47,934 bases of DNA from Candidatus Saccharimonadota bacterium (lineage in GTDB: Bacteria > Patescibacteriota > Saccharimonadia > Saccharimonadales > Saccharimonadaceae): the NCBI GenBank assembly GCA_027311865.1, contig DAICYC010000004.1, forward strand, positions 1 to 47,934, written 5' to 3'. Position 1 is the stretch's first letter. The number at the start of each line of letters is the position of its first letter. The position numbers were made by a program, and so were the translations under genes. The notes under the pieces are model-generated. The model was not told the DNA's origin. It searched no databases and saw only the letters and a program-made list of their open reading frames with translations. Of the stretch, positions 1 to 7,977 are shown one piece after another.

Positions 1-457
1 CGTGGAGTAGGCGACCCTCTTCGGAGAGGCAGTCATCCTCGACCAAGTGTGCCCACTTGTTCGGATCGACTCCCTCGACCCAGTTCGAGGCTATGATAGC
101 CAAGAACTGAGCGTTAGCGGCTGTCTCTGCGAGAAGGAAATCTCGCTGAGCATCACCCAAGACGCCGTCGGTGGCCGTGGCGGCCATGTAGCGATCAAAA
201 AAATCGCCGATGACCCGATCCGACGTGCGATTCGGATCCTTCTGGACATACTCGGGCGAGCACGTCTCAGCTGTCGATCCGTCCTCCTCAGGCAGGTCTG
301 CGTCCGCACTCGCAGGTGCGGAGGGCAAGCCCGTCGTCATGGCGACGACTTCGTCGCGGTCCACCTGAGGCCAGTCGACCGTCAGGACCGCAAGGGGCAG
401 TAGCAGTACAGAGAGGACCATGATGATCCCCCCTTTGATAAGCAGGGGGTATCTCAT
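1..457 (-). CDS. Unrecognised secreted protein, 3' end cut by window edge
   Basis: This is an open frame on the minus strand from ATG at 457 that runs off the window at position 1 (152 codons visible, no stop). The N-terminus (MRYPLLIKGGIIMVLSVLLL...) is a basic residue followed by a long hydrophobic stretch, as in a signal peptide or anchor. An acidic, Ala/Pro-rich linker and a mostly helical stretch rich in Asp, Glu and Ala follow, with two Cys (in TCSPEY and DDCLSEE). The start overlaps the stop of the upstream gene by one base (TGATG) behind an AGGAGG-like site, so the two are probably translationally coupled. Codons end mostly in G or C, unlike the rest of the window. I do not recognise a family. 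Export is inferred from the hydrophobic N-terminus only. Confidence 0.75.
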   Translation of the reverse strand, partial: MRYPLLIKGGIIMVLSVLLLPLAVLTVDWPQVDRDEVVAMTTGLPSAPASADADLPEEDGSTAETCSPEYVQKDPNRTSDRVIGDFFDRYMAATATDGVLGDAQRDFLLAETAANAQFLAIIASNWVEGVDPNKWAHLVEDDCLSEEGRLLH

Positions 458-804
458 CAGTCCCTCCTAGTGTTGAACAGCTTGTGGTGAATCCACAGAG
501 AAATGCCGACAATGGTGGCAATGATGCCGCCTATCGACAGTAGGTAGTAGATGGCAAATGCGAGGTCGCCCTCGCCGAACGCCATCACCCAGAGTCGATG
601 CATCCTCGGTACGAGGATGGCGACGACGATCATGCCGACGATTGCCCCGGCGAGGACGAACCAGGTCGGAGAGATCTCTTTCGAGTCTTCCGCCGGCTCC
701 TCTTTCGCGACAGTGATGGTCTGGTCGACCACCGTTGGAGCTTCTTCGTCGGCGCTTTCAGGCAGCATGTCTGCGGCCAGTCGAGCCTGGCTCTCCGGGA
801 GCAT
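457..804 (-). CDS. Unrecognised small membrane protein, two predicted TM helices
   Basis: The 115-residue protein has an acidic, probably disordered N-terminal part (about residues 1-45) and two hydrophobic segments, about residues 47-67 (starting WFVLAGAIVG) and 80-104 (LAFAIYYLLS...). It ends with a short basic tail (KLFNTRRD). It is the middle gene of a three-gene minus-strand operon: the upstream 44-aa gene ends 12 bases before it, and the downstream gene starts inside its stop codon. No Shine-Dalgarno sequence precedes ATG 804, so translation may depend on the upstream gene. Codon use is GC-rich, like both neighbours. The family is unknown; membrane location is inferred from hydrophobicity. 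Confidence 0.75.
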   Translation of the reverse strand: MLPESQARLAADMLPESADEEAPTVVDQTITVAKEEPAEDSKEISPTWFVLAGAIVGMIVVAILVPRMHRLWVMAFGEGDLAFAIYYLLSIGGIIATIVGISLWIHHKLFNTRRD

Positions 805-816
805 GGTGAGTGCTCG

Positions 817-951
817 CTAGAGGGCGACGGATCGCTCGAGGCCATCTTCTGCCATGGCGTTCTTGAACGCCATTCGGACGGCCTTGCGGCCTTCTGGATC
901 AACGTTGGCCTTTTTGAGGGCCTCGGTGATCTCTGTGGTTGTGATGGTCAT
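817..951 (-). CDS. Unrecognised 44-aa small protein, first gene of GC-rich operon
   Basis: The start is placed at ATG 951 and not at the longer frame's start at 1011, because a strong GGAGAAGGAGAGG ribosome-binding site lies just before it. The product (MTITTTEITEALKKANVD...) is 44 residues, predicted helical and soluble, with no membrane segment. It reads like a small helix-turn-helix-sized or adaptor domain, but no function can be assigned. It is the first gene after a consensus promoter and a leader of about 250 nt, so it is probably well expressed. Nearly all codons end in C or G. Confidence 0.7.
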   Translation of the reverse strand: MTITTTEITEALKKANVDPEGRKAVRMAFKNAMAEDGLERSVAL

Positions 952-1200
952 GGTACCTCTCCTTCTCCCCGTAGGGATGGTGTCTGTAGACGGTTGTCCA
1001 CAGCGCTGCATCCCAAGGGGTTAGGGAGCAGCCCACCAGCCTAATTAGTAGGCGAGAGGGCTACTCCCAGCAGGAGAAAATAACTCAATTTACTTTCAGT
1101 GTAGTCAAAAATGTTAACACATTCAGGACATGCACTGTAATGATCTGATTTGTTAACGTCCTCCTCACTCCGATGGGCCTCACACCACACCTGTGAATGA
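952..1200 (-). promoter_or_regulatory. Long structured 5' leader of the minus-strand operon
   Basis: About 250 nt lie between the inferred transcription start near 1201 and the start codon at 951, with no convincing ORF. On the minus strand, 1068-1024 folds into a nested hairpin: GGGAG and AGCCC pair with GGGCT and CTCCC around an inner GCCTA/TAGGC stem. An AGGAGG site near 1164 is followed by an open 23-codon frame without a standard start codon. Two sequence elements here recur in the leader of the LysM-CHAP gene (see findings). Role unknown; regulation of the downstream operon is an inference. Confidence 0.55.
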
Positions 1201-1207
1201 TGTTATT

Positions 1208-1236
1208 AATGTATCACATAATGCTTAAAAAGTCAA
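1208..1236 (-). promoter_or_regulatory. Sigma-70-type promoter of the minus-strand operon
   Basis: On the minus strand, TTGACT (1236-1231) and TACATT (1213-1208) are separated by 17 bp. TGA directly before the -10 box also fits an extended -10. Transcription should begin near 1201. Confidence 0.7.
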
Positions 1237-1318
1237 TTGTTATTACATATATATACAATAAACACAAGCAGATTGATAAAATTGGCTCGAAACACTAGTC
1301 AAAGAGGTGACATTTTGC

Positions 1319-1324
1319 TATAAT
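1319..1324 (+). promoter_or_regulatory. Extended -10 promoter of tRNA-Glu
   Basis: TGC-TATAAT is a consensus extended -10 box with no recognisable -35. It lies 41 nt upstream of the mature 5' end of tRNA-Glu. Confidence 0.6.
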
Positions 1325-1365
1325 TTGGCAGAGTTAATCGAGGCTGTGAGCCCGTTAACACCTTC

Positions 1366-1440
1366 GGCCTCATCGTCTAACGGTTAGGACACCAGGTTTT
1401 CATCCTGGCAATCGGAGTTCGATTCTCCGTGAGGTCACCA
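1366..1440 (+). tRNA. tRNA-Glu (anticodon TTC)
   Basis: A full cloverleaf is visible: a GGCCTCA/TGAGGTC acceptor stem with one G-T pair, a D-loop containing GG, an anticodon arm CCAGG-TTTTCAT-CCTGG giving anticodon TTC, a T-loop TTCGATT, and an encoded CCA. It is followed directly by a terminator and reads GAA codons (GAG by wobble). Confidence 0.95.
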
Positions 1441-1446
1441 CGTATT

Positions 1447-1472
1447 AACCCAATCCTAGCGATTGGGTTTTT
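1447..1472 (+). terminator. Intrinsic terminator after tRNA-Glu
   Basis: A 9-bp stem AACCCAATC/GATTGGGTT with a 5-nt loop ends in a run of T, seven bases after the tRNA CCA. Confidence 0.85.
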
Positions 1473-1488
1473 GCGTTGAGATTCGTGA

Positions 1489-1494
1489 TAAAAT
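1489..1494 (+). promoter_or_regulatory. Extended -10 box upstream of pgk
   Basis: TGA-TAAAAT has no clear -35. It would give a leader of about 20 nt for pgk, which is long enough to hold the G-rich ribosome-binding site. Confidence 0.45.
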
Positions 1495-1520
1495 TGGATT
1501 AAACAGCAATAGGGGGCGGG

Positions 1521-2747
1521 GTGAGCTTTAGGAAATTATCGATTCGTGACGTACCGATTGACCGCAAGGTGATATTGGTCCGGACCGACTACAACGTACC
1601 TCTGAATAGTGATGGTACGATTCGAGACGACTTTCGGATTAAGGCTAGCCTGCCGACTCTGCGATTTGCTTTGAAGCGAGGGTGTACGGTGGTGATTATC
1701 AGCCACCTAGGTCGTCCTAAGGGTCATCAGCCTGAACTGTCGCTGGCGCCAGTTGCCGAGAGGCTTGGAGATTTGCTGAGCGTCAATGTAACTTTCGTTG
1801 ATGATTGTCGTGGCGACCGTGTTAAATCAGCTGTTCGCAAATCACGTCCTGGCGAGGTTTTACTACTAGAAAACCTGCGTTTTCACGAGGGTGAAGAGGC
1901 CAATAGCCTTGATTTTGCTAAATCGATTGTCGAAGCAACCGGTGCTCGCTATTTAGTACAAGATGGTTTTGGCGCCGTTCATCGAGCGCACGCTTCAACC
2001 TCGGCCATTACAAACTATGTTCCAAGTGTGGCTGGTTTGTTGGTGAAAAAAGAGTATTTACACTTGACCAAGGCTATCGAAAAACCTAAGCGACCGCTTG
2101 TCGCTGTCATCGGTGGAGCAAAAGTAGCCGATAAAATCGGTATCCTGGAACGATTTATCGATCAGGCGGATTCGATTATCGTTGGCGGTGCATTAGCCAA
2201 CACTATCTTGGCTGCTCAGGGTGTTGACGTGGGTGCCAGTCGAATTGAAGAGAATCAGGCCGACACAGTAAATTCGATACTCGAAGCCGTTCGAGCTAAA
2301 GTTGGCCCCAATTCGGTCGACAAATTTCTGGTCTTGCCGCACGATTTGGCTGTGGCTAAATCGATAAACGAAACCGCCAAGCGGCGAGTTGTGAGACTAG
2401 GTGAGATTGAAACCGATGATTTAGCTCTCGACATCGGTGACGAAACCATTACTGATATGATTCAAACAATCAAGCGAGCCGGGACGGTAGTCTGGAACGG
2501 CACGCTGGGTTATGCCGAAATCGAGGCCTTTGCCCACAGTTCGGCGCGTCTGGCGCTGGCGCTGGCAAGTCAAGAATCAACCATCTCGGTTATTGGCGGC
2601 GGTGATACGGCCGACTTCGTGATGAAGTGGAGTAATAACGACCGATCGCTATTTAGCCATGTTTCAACAGGTGGTGGGGCGAGTTTGGAGCTACTTTCTG
2701 GCAAGACTTTACCCGGGATAGAGAGTTTGCTCAATGCTCCAAAATAA
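1521..2747 (+). CDS. pgk: Phosphoglycerate kinase
   Basis: This enzyme transfers the acyl phosphate of 1,3-bisphosphoglycerate to ADP in lower glycolysis (cytoplasmic). The 408-residue length is typical for the family. Visible motifs are the N-terminal substrate-binding stretch VLVRTDYNVP, the SHLGRPKG loop, GGAKVADKIG (about residue 204) and the nucleotide-binding GGGDTADF (about residue 358). The start is GTG, giving MSFRKLSIRDV, preceded by a G-rich stretch (AGGGGGCGGG) that can act as ribosome-binding site. tpiA follows 36 nt downstream, so two adjacent glycolytic steps sit together. Confidence 0.97.
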   Translation: MSFRKLSIRDVPIDRKVILVRTDYNVPLNSDGTIRDDFRIKASLPTLRFALKRGCTVVIISHLGRPKGHQPELSLAPVAERLGDLLSVNVTFVDDCRGDRVKSAVRKSRPGEVLLLENLRFHEGEEANSLDFAKSIVEATGARYLVQDGFGAVHRAHASTSAITNYVPSVAGLLVKKEYLHLTKAIEKPKRPLVAVIGGAKVADKIGILERFIDQADSIIVGGALANTILAAQGVDVGASRIEENQADTVNSILEAVRAKVGPNSVDKFLVLPHDLAVAKSINETAKRRVVRLGEIETDDLALDIGDETITDMIQTIKRAGTVVWNGTLGYAEIEAFAHSSARLALALASQESTISVIGGGDTADFVMKWSNNDRSLFSHVSTGGGASLELLSGKTLPGIESLLNAPK

Positions 2748-2783
2748 GCTACACTTATCAACAACAAGCATAATCGGTATTAT

Positions 2784-3554
2784 ATGACCAGAGACAAAAA
2801 ACTTATCATTGGTAACTGGAAGATGAACCTGGGTGTTCAGGAGTCCAGTTTGTATGTTCACAAATTAGCTGAAAAAGTTCAAATTCATCGTAATGTTGAA
2901 GTCGTTTTGGCGCCGACGATGTTAACTCTCCAGACTCTGAGCCTTCAAGTGAATTTTCGTCAATTCAAACTGGCAGCTCAAAATTTTTATTGGCGCGACA
3001 GTGGAGCTTTTACTGGTGAAGTGTCAGCGACACAGCTACGGGGCATTGTCCAGTATGGAATCATTGGTCATTCCGAGCGTCGCCATGTTTTTCATGAAAC
3101 CGACAAGGATACTCGCGCCAAAGTACAGGCGGCAATTCGTAACGGGATTCGTCCAGTGCTTTGTATCGGCGAAACTGCTAATGAGCGAGCCATTGGTGAA
3201 ACCGACGATATTCTCTACGACCAGTTAATTGGTGGTTTAGCTAATGTCACGAGTGAGGAGCTCAACGAGGTAGTGATTGCGTATGAGCCAGTCTGGGCTA
3301 TCGGTAATGGTCATAGTGCCTCTCCGCTTGATGTCAAGACGGCTGTTCGGGCGATTCGTCATAATCTCAAGCATTTGTATGGCGCGAAGGCATCGGAAGC
3401 AGTTCAAATTCTCTATGGCGGTAGTGTAACCGAGCATAATGCGGCCGATTACTTGGAATTGAGTGATGTCGATGGCTTCTTGTTGGGCGGATCGAGTCTA
3501 GATGCTAAGGTATTTTCAGAAATTGTTGAAAAAGCTCACAAGAGCAAAAATTAG
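2784..3554 (+). CDS. tpiA: Triosephosphate isomerase
   Basis: It interconverts dihydroxyacetone phosphate and glyceraldehyde 3-phosphate. The 256-residue TIM barrel carries all active-site parts: GNWKMN with Lys13, IIGHSERR with the catalytic His near residue 96, YEPVWAIG with the catalytic Glu near 168, the closing loop, and the phosphate-binding LYGGSV. No Shine-Dalgarno site precedes the ATG. A CATAAT box at 2769-2774 ends nine bases before it, so the gene may have its own leaderless transcript as well as read-through from pgk. Confidence 0.97.
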   Translation: MTRDKKLIIGNWKMNLGVQESSLYVHKLAEKVQIHRNVEVVLAPTMLTLQTLSLQVNFRQFKLAAQNFYWRDSGAFTGEVSATQLRGIVQYGIIGHSERRHVFHETDKDTRAKVQAAIRNGIRPVLCIGETANERAIGETDDILYDQLIGGLANVTSEELNEVVIAYEPVWAIGNGHSASPLDVKTAVRAIRHNLKHLYGAKASEAVQILYGGSVTEHNAADYLELSDVDGFLLGGSSLDAKVFSEIVEKAHKSKN

Positions 3555-3563
3555 GGGGGTTTT

Positions 3564-4577
3564 ATGCAGGATATTGATTTTGATGAACTAGATCGAGCGG
3601 TGAGTTCGGCTCTCGGACAGCCGGGTCCTAGCGACGATCGTTCATCAAGTCCGGTGCCGACGGCTGAACCTCGGATATCGGGGACTTCAACTCCAATCCA
3701 GAGGCCGTCTAGCAGCACGTCGCCAGCCGCCCGCCGAAGTTCCGGCCGGTTTATGGATGTTGTCCATCCTTCATCCGACATGAGATCGACTGCTACGCCG
3801 ACGGTGCGGTCGACAGCTCCGTCGCCGTCCAATCCAGCTTCGGAACCAGAGCTAAAGTTTGAAACTAGCGACGCAAGTGGCGCAATCGAGACTCTCGACA
3901 CAACCGCTCCGCTTGAGACGCCGTTTATTAGTGACGCCAAAGTTGAAAAACGTCCGTTAGGCGCCTTTTCACAAACCGGTGAATCGTCGCCTAAAGTTGA
4001 TCTGGCAGCCGCTCTGGCCGATGAAAATGATGACTCAGACTCGTCGGTCGCCAACTTTGGCTTTACTGAAATGAGCACGTCTGAAAAGAGCCCAGAACCT
4101 TCGGTAGGCAACCAGGAAGTGTCCGATCTAGAGATCTCGGAGGAGGCGTTGATTGGGTCGACTGAGACGGCCGACACAACACCGTCATCCGAGACGCCAG
4201 TTGCCGATGAGGTAGCGTCTGTAGAATCAAACGATCAGCAGCCTAGCGCCGATACGACTGTAGCGCCTGTTGAGATTACAACTCCAGCTGAATCAACAGT
4301 CGCCGAGGCGCAGTCGGAGGATGTCGAGAAGTCTACTCCGCCACTCATGCCTATAGCTAATGCTTCGATTCCCCAGCAATATCGTGAAAAGTCCGAGGAT
4401 CATCAAGCTGGTGGCACCATCTACGATACGGAGAATTACCACCAGCCAATTTCGCCAGCGCCGAAAAAGACTCACAAGAAAATTCTTAGCCTTATTCTGT
4501 GGCTGGTTGGGTTGGTTGTGCTAGGAGTCGGACTCGGAACATTGTTCTATTACGTGATTTTACCAGCGCTTTCGTAA
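3564..4577 (+). CDS. Low-complexity tail-anchored membrane protein
   Basis: The 337-residue protein lacks an N-terminal signal. Residues 1 to about 290 are Ser/Thr/Pro/Glu/Ala-rich with many SST, PSP and ETP-like stretches, typical of a disordered region. A basic KKTHKK patch then leads into one C-terminal hydrophobic helix (ILSLILWLVGLVVLG..., about 309-334). It is therefore probably held in the membrane by its tail with a long disordered cytoplasmic part. It has a strong G-rich ribosome-binding site (AGGGGGG) and starts nine bases after tpiA, so it is probably in the same transcript. No family is recognised. Confidence 0.8.
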   Translation: MQDIDFDELDRAVSSALGQPGPSDDRSSSPVPTAEPRISGTSTPIQRPSSSTSPAARRSSGRFMDVVHPSSDMRSTATPTVRSTAPSPSNPASEPELKFETSDASGAIETLDTTAPLETPFISDAKVEKRPLGAFSQTGESSPKVDLAAALADENDDSDSSVANFGFTEMSTSEKSPEPSVGNQEVSDLEISEEALIGSTETADTTPSSETPVADEVASVESNDQQPSADTTVAPVEITTPAESTVAEAQSEDVEKSTPPLMPIANASIPQQYREKSEDHQAGGTIYDTENYHQPISPAPKKTHKKILSLILWLVGLVVLGVGLGTLFYYVILPALS

Positions 4578-4596
4578 AGTCTTGTTAAAAATCGGC

Positions 4597-4602
4597 TATA
4601 AT
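4597..4602 (+). promoter_or_regulatory. -10 box giving a leaderless uvrD/pcrA mRNA
   Basis: TATAAT ends eight bases before ATG 4611, so transcription should begin at or next to the start codon. No -35 is visible. Confidence 0.55.
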
Positions 4603-4610
4603 AAGAGGTA

Positions 4611-6734
4611 ATGAATATTCTAGAGGGTTTAAATCCCGCTCAAGCTGAAGCGGTGACTACTACAACTGGTCCGGTATTAATACTAGCCGGAGCTGGTAGT
4701 GGCAAGACCAAGACCCTAACCCATCGCATCGCGAATCTCATCGCCAACGAAGGCGTTTGGCCAAATCGAATTCTAGCGGTGACTTTCACGAATAAGGCCG
4801 CTCGAGAGATGCGTCATCGACTAGCCTCGCTAGTTGAAGCTGATGCGAGTCATCGGGACTTTATGCCTTGGATGGGTACATTTCATGGCATTTGTGTGCG
4901 CTTATTGAGAATTGACGGCCACACTATCGGTGTTGGTCGCAATTTTGTTATCTACGATGAGGATGATCGTCAGGCTCTGGTTAAGCAAGCCATGAAGCAG
5001 CTATCGATCAGTGACCGTGATATCAAGCCGTCGCAAATTAGTTCGGCTATTTCTAATGCTAAGAATAAGCTCCAGACTCCAGACGACCTGAAAGGCGAGG
5101 CCCGATATCCTTTTCAGCAGCATTTAGCGACTATTTATGATCGATATGAGTCGATGCGCCGTGATGCTGGCGCGCTTGATTTCGACGACTTATTGCTTGA
5201 AGCCGTTCGGATGCTTCAATCCAGTCCCGAATTAGCCAAGAAGTGGCGCGATCATTTTGAGCACATTCTGATTGATGAGTATCAAGACACTAACGCGGCG
5301 CAGTATCAACTGGTCAAGATTTTAGTCAACCAGTCCAAGAATATCTGCGTTGTCGGCGATGACTGGCAGTCAATATACAGTTGGCGGGGGGCTGACTTTA
5401 CGAACATATTGAATTTCGAGCGAGACTTCCCGGGGTGTCATGTCGTCAAGTTGGAGCAGAATTATCGAAGCACCGGTAATATCTTGGAGGCGGCTCACAA
5501 CGTTATTCAGAAAAATGACCAGCGGAGCGATAAGAAGCTATGGACGTCAGCTGGTGACGGATCGCCGGTAACTGTTCATGGAATTTATGACGAGAATGAA
5601 GAAGCCCGCCTTGTGGCTGAACGTATATCAAGTCAAGTCGCAATCGGAGCTCGAAAATACGATGATTTCGCAGTTTTGTACCGCACCAATGCTCAAAGTT
5701 ACACGCTCGAGCGTTTATTCTTGCAATTACATATACCGTATCAACTGGTTGGTGGTGTTCGCTTCTATGACCGTAAAGAAATTAAAGATATAATCGCTTA
5801 CCTCCGATTGATTTATCAGCCCAACGACCGGATGAGTTTTTCGAGAATTGCCAATGTTCCGACCCGTGGCATCGGCGCGACAAGTATGGAGAAGTTCTTC
5901 GATTGGCAGTCTAATCAGGGCCTAGATATTATTACTGCCTTGGAGCAGATAGCAATGGCTGGCATCATATCCGGCAAGGCTCGTCAATCGATGGGCTCTC
6001 TAGCTGCTATCTTGAGGCGACTCCAGTCAATGGCCGAAACGGAAGCTCCGGCCAACATTATCGAAGCCATAATTAACGACACGGGCTATCGTCACTATAT
6101 CGACGATGGAACACCGCAGGCTGACGAGCGGGCGGAAAATCTCGGTTCATTGATCAACGAGGCTCAGGCCTATGCGTCGCTCGATGACTTCCTTGAAGAG
6201 GTGGCGTTAATGTCGTCGGCCGACACGACATCAGACGGACAGAAGGTTACCTTGATGACGCTTCACGCCGCCAAAGGTTTGGAGTTTCCGGTGGTTTTTA
6301 TTGTCGGCATGGAAGAGGGTATTATTCCACATTCTCGAGTCTTTGACTCACCAGCCGAATTGGAGGAGGAGCGACGACTTTGTTATGTCGGGATGACGCG
6401 AGCTCGCGAGGAGCTTCATCTGAGCTACACCCATAGTCGAATGCAGTTTGGTCAGAGAAGCTACAATCCAACATCGCGTTTTATTAGTGATATGGGTGAA
6501 GGCGTTGTCAGCACTGGACCGACGCATCTCGGCGGCTTTGCGCCCCAGAATCTACCAGACGATGAACTGTTTTATAGCGATGAGCCTGGCTTCGATATCG
6601 GTGATCAAGTGCGATCGTCGATGTTCGGCGACGGCGAGATAGTCGATATTGATGGTCTGGCGGTGACGGTCAGATTTAGCTCCGGTCAATCGAAAAAGCT
6701 TAATACGCAATTTGCTCATCTACAGAAGCTGTAA
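4611..6734 (+). CDS. pcrA: UvrD/PcrA-family superfamily 1 DNA helicase
   Basis: This is an ATP-dependent 3'-5' DNA helicase acting in nucleotide excision repair and in clearing blocked forks. All SF1 motifs are present in order: Walker A GAGSGKT (27-33), Ia TFTNKAAREM, II DEYQDTN (about 222), III GDDWQSIYSWRGAD, IV QNYRS, V TLHAAKGLEF (about 550), VI YVGMTRAREEL (about 590). The C-terminal 45 residues (from DIGDQVRSSMFGDGEIVDI) form the Tudor-like tail seen in PcrA/UvrD, which contacts RNA polymerase in known members. The 707-residue length is normal. UvrA and UvrC are also in this window. UvrD versus PcrA naming cannot be settled from motifs. Confidence 0.95.
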   Translation: MNILEGLNPAQAEAVTTTTGPVLILAGAGSGKTKTLTHRIANLIANEGVWPNRILAVTFTNKAAREMRHRLASLVEADASHRDFMPWMGTFHGICVRLLRIDGHTIGVGRNFVIYDEDDRQALVKQAMKQLSISDRDIKPSQISSAISNAKNKLQTPDDLKGEARYPFQQHLATIYDRYESMRRDAGALDFDDLLLEAVRMLQSSPELAKKWRDHFEHILIDEYQDTNAAQYQLVKILVNQSKNICVVGDDWQSIYSWRGADFTNILNFERDFPGCHVVKLEQNYRSTGNILEAAHNVIQKNDQRSDKKLWTSAGDGSPVTVHGIYDENEEARLVAERISSQVAIGARKYDDFAVLYRTNAQSYTLERLFLQLHIPYQLVGGVRFYDRKEIKDIIAYLRLIYQPNDRMSFSRIANVPTRGIGATSMEKFFDWQSNQGLDIITALEQIAMAGIISGKARQSMGSLAAILRRLQSMAETEAPANIIEAIINDTGYRHYIDDGTPQADERAENLGSLINEAQAYASLDDFLEEVALMSSADTTSDGQKVTLMTLHAAKGLEFPVVFIVGMEEGIIPHSRVFDSPAELEEERRLCYVGMTRAREELHLSYTHSRMQFGQRSYNPTSRFISDMGEGVVSTGPTHLGGFAPQNLPDDELFYSDEPGFDIGDQVRSSMFGDGEIVDIDGLAVTVRFSSGQSKKLNTQFAHLQKL

Positions 6735-6757
6735 TTGGTTAACCGAGCGACTTTTGT

Positions 6758-6763
6758 TATAAT
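6758..6763 (+). promoter_or_regulatory. Extended -10 box giving a near-leaderless RpfB-like mRNA
   Basis: TGT-TATAAT ends nine bases before ATG 6773. Confidence 0.55.
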
Positions 6764-6772
6764 GAAACATGA

Positions 6773-7975
6773 ATGATGGTAGTCAACTATCGAGACAGCT
6801 TTTGGCGTCGTGTTATCTTGAGCTCGTTCGTATTCATCGGACTAGCGGTTCTTTTATTCGTATCTGGCAACTCAGTCAAGGCTCAAGAAGAAGCATCAGG
6901 TCGATTAGTCACAATTTACGACAGGGGTAATCAGCAGGTTTTGCTAACTGAAGCTGCTACGATAGCCGACGCCCTCACGGAAGCCGGTGTTGAGCTAGAC
7001 CGACGTGATGTTGTCGAACCTCGGCTGGACGAAAAGCTAGTCGCCAATGAATATAAGGTGAATATTTACCGTGCCCGACCAGTCACGATTATCGACGGTG
7101 CTATCCGTCAGAAGGTTATGACTCCATACCAAACAGCAGTCCGCATTGCCGAAGACGCTGAGATCAAACTTTATCCAGAGGATGACGCCACGGTCGCCCA
7201 GTCAACCGATCTATTAACGAATGGTGCTGGCCTGGAGCTGGTGGTTGATCGGGCCACAGCATTTGATTTAACGCTGTTCGGTAAACGTGCTACAGCCCGT
7301 ACTCAGGCAACAACGGTAGGCGAGATGCTCGATGAAAAAGATGTTCAGCTCGGTGAAAATGATCGTGTCGTACCGTCGCTCGAGACGACAATTACTCCCG
7401 ATATTAAAGTTCAAGTCTGGCGCGAAGGCAAGCAGACTGTCTCAGTCGAAGAAGAAGTCGATTTTCCAGTTGAAACAATCAAGGATGCCGACCGCCCACT
7501 GGGTTATCGTGAGGTTAGGACACCTGGAGTTAAAGGGCTTCGCAACGTAACTTATGAAATTACTGTCAAAGATGGCGTCGAATCAGATCGGGTTGAAATT
7601 GCCAGTCTCGAGACCAAAGCCCCGGTCAAGCAAGTTGAAGTTATTGGCGCTAAGTTGCCAACCCCAACTAATCCTTCAGAAAATCAAGTTCTCGGCAAGG
7701 CTATGATGCTCCAGGCTGGATATGGTGAAGACCAATGGCCTTGTTTATACAATTTGTGGATGCGTGAATCTGGTTGGCGAGTTAACGCCGGTAATCCGAC
7801 TTCGGGTGCGTATGGCATTCCTCAGTCATTGCCAGCCTCCAAAATGGCCAGCCACGGGGCTGACTATATGACGAGCGCCAGAACGCAAATCTCTTGGGGA
7901 CTGAGTTATATAAAGGGGCGCTACGGCTCGCCTTGTGGTGCCTGGAACCACTTCTTGTCGAATAACTGGTATTAG
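6773..7975 (+). CDS. RpfB-like secreted protein: DUF348 repeats, G5 domain, lysozyme-fold domain
   Basis: The 400-residue protein has an N-terminal hydrophobic signal (about residues 12-32, SSFVFIGLAVLLFV). Next come two or three ubiquitin-like DUF348 repeats (about 40-230; ITIAD-like TEAATIADALTEAGV and TTVGEMLDEKDV), a G5 domain (about 235-290, VDFPVETIKDADRPLGYREV) and a C-terminal lysozyme-like domain (from about 310, with WMRESGWRVNAGNPTSGAYG). The Glu in RESGW matches the catalytic Glu of Rpf/SLT muralidases, and GAYGIPQ matches the usual GxYGxxQ. The same architecture occurs in actinobacterial resuscitation-promoting factors. The likely role is cutting peptidoglycan glycan strands, of itself or of a host; the substrate is inferred. 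Confidence 0.88.
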   Translation: MMVVNYRDSFWRRVILSSFVFIGLAVLLFVSGNSVKAQEEASGRLVTIYDRGNQQVLLTEAATIADALTEAGVELDRRDVVEPRLDEKLVANEYKVNIYRARPVTIIDGAIRQKVMTPYQTAVRIAEDAEIKLYPEDDATVAQSTDLLTNGAGLELVVDRATAFDLTLFGKRATARTQATTVGEMLDEKDVQLGENDRVVPSLETTITPDIKVQVWREGKQTVSVEEEVDFPVETIKDADRPLGYREVRTPGVKGLRNVTYEITVKDGVESDRVEIASLETKAPVKQVEVIGAKLPTPTNPSENQVLGKAMMLQAGYGEDQWPCLYNLWMRESGWRVNAGNPTSGAYGIPQSLPASKMASHGADYMTSARTQISWGLSYIKGRYGSPCGAWNHFLSNNWY

Positions 7976-7977
7976 AA

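Noticed and set aside
598-1044. Long plus-strand open frames across 47-1044
   Set aside because: They lie opposite three well-formed minus-strand genes with ribosome-binding sites, overlap-coupled starts and membrane-protein composition. The plus-strand products are Arg/His/Gly-rich as expected for antisense reading of GC-rich codons.
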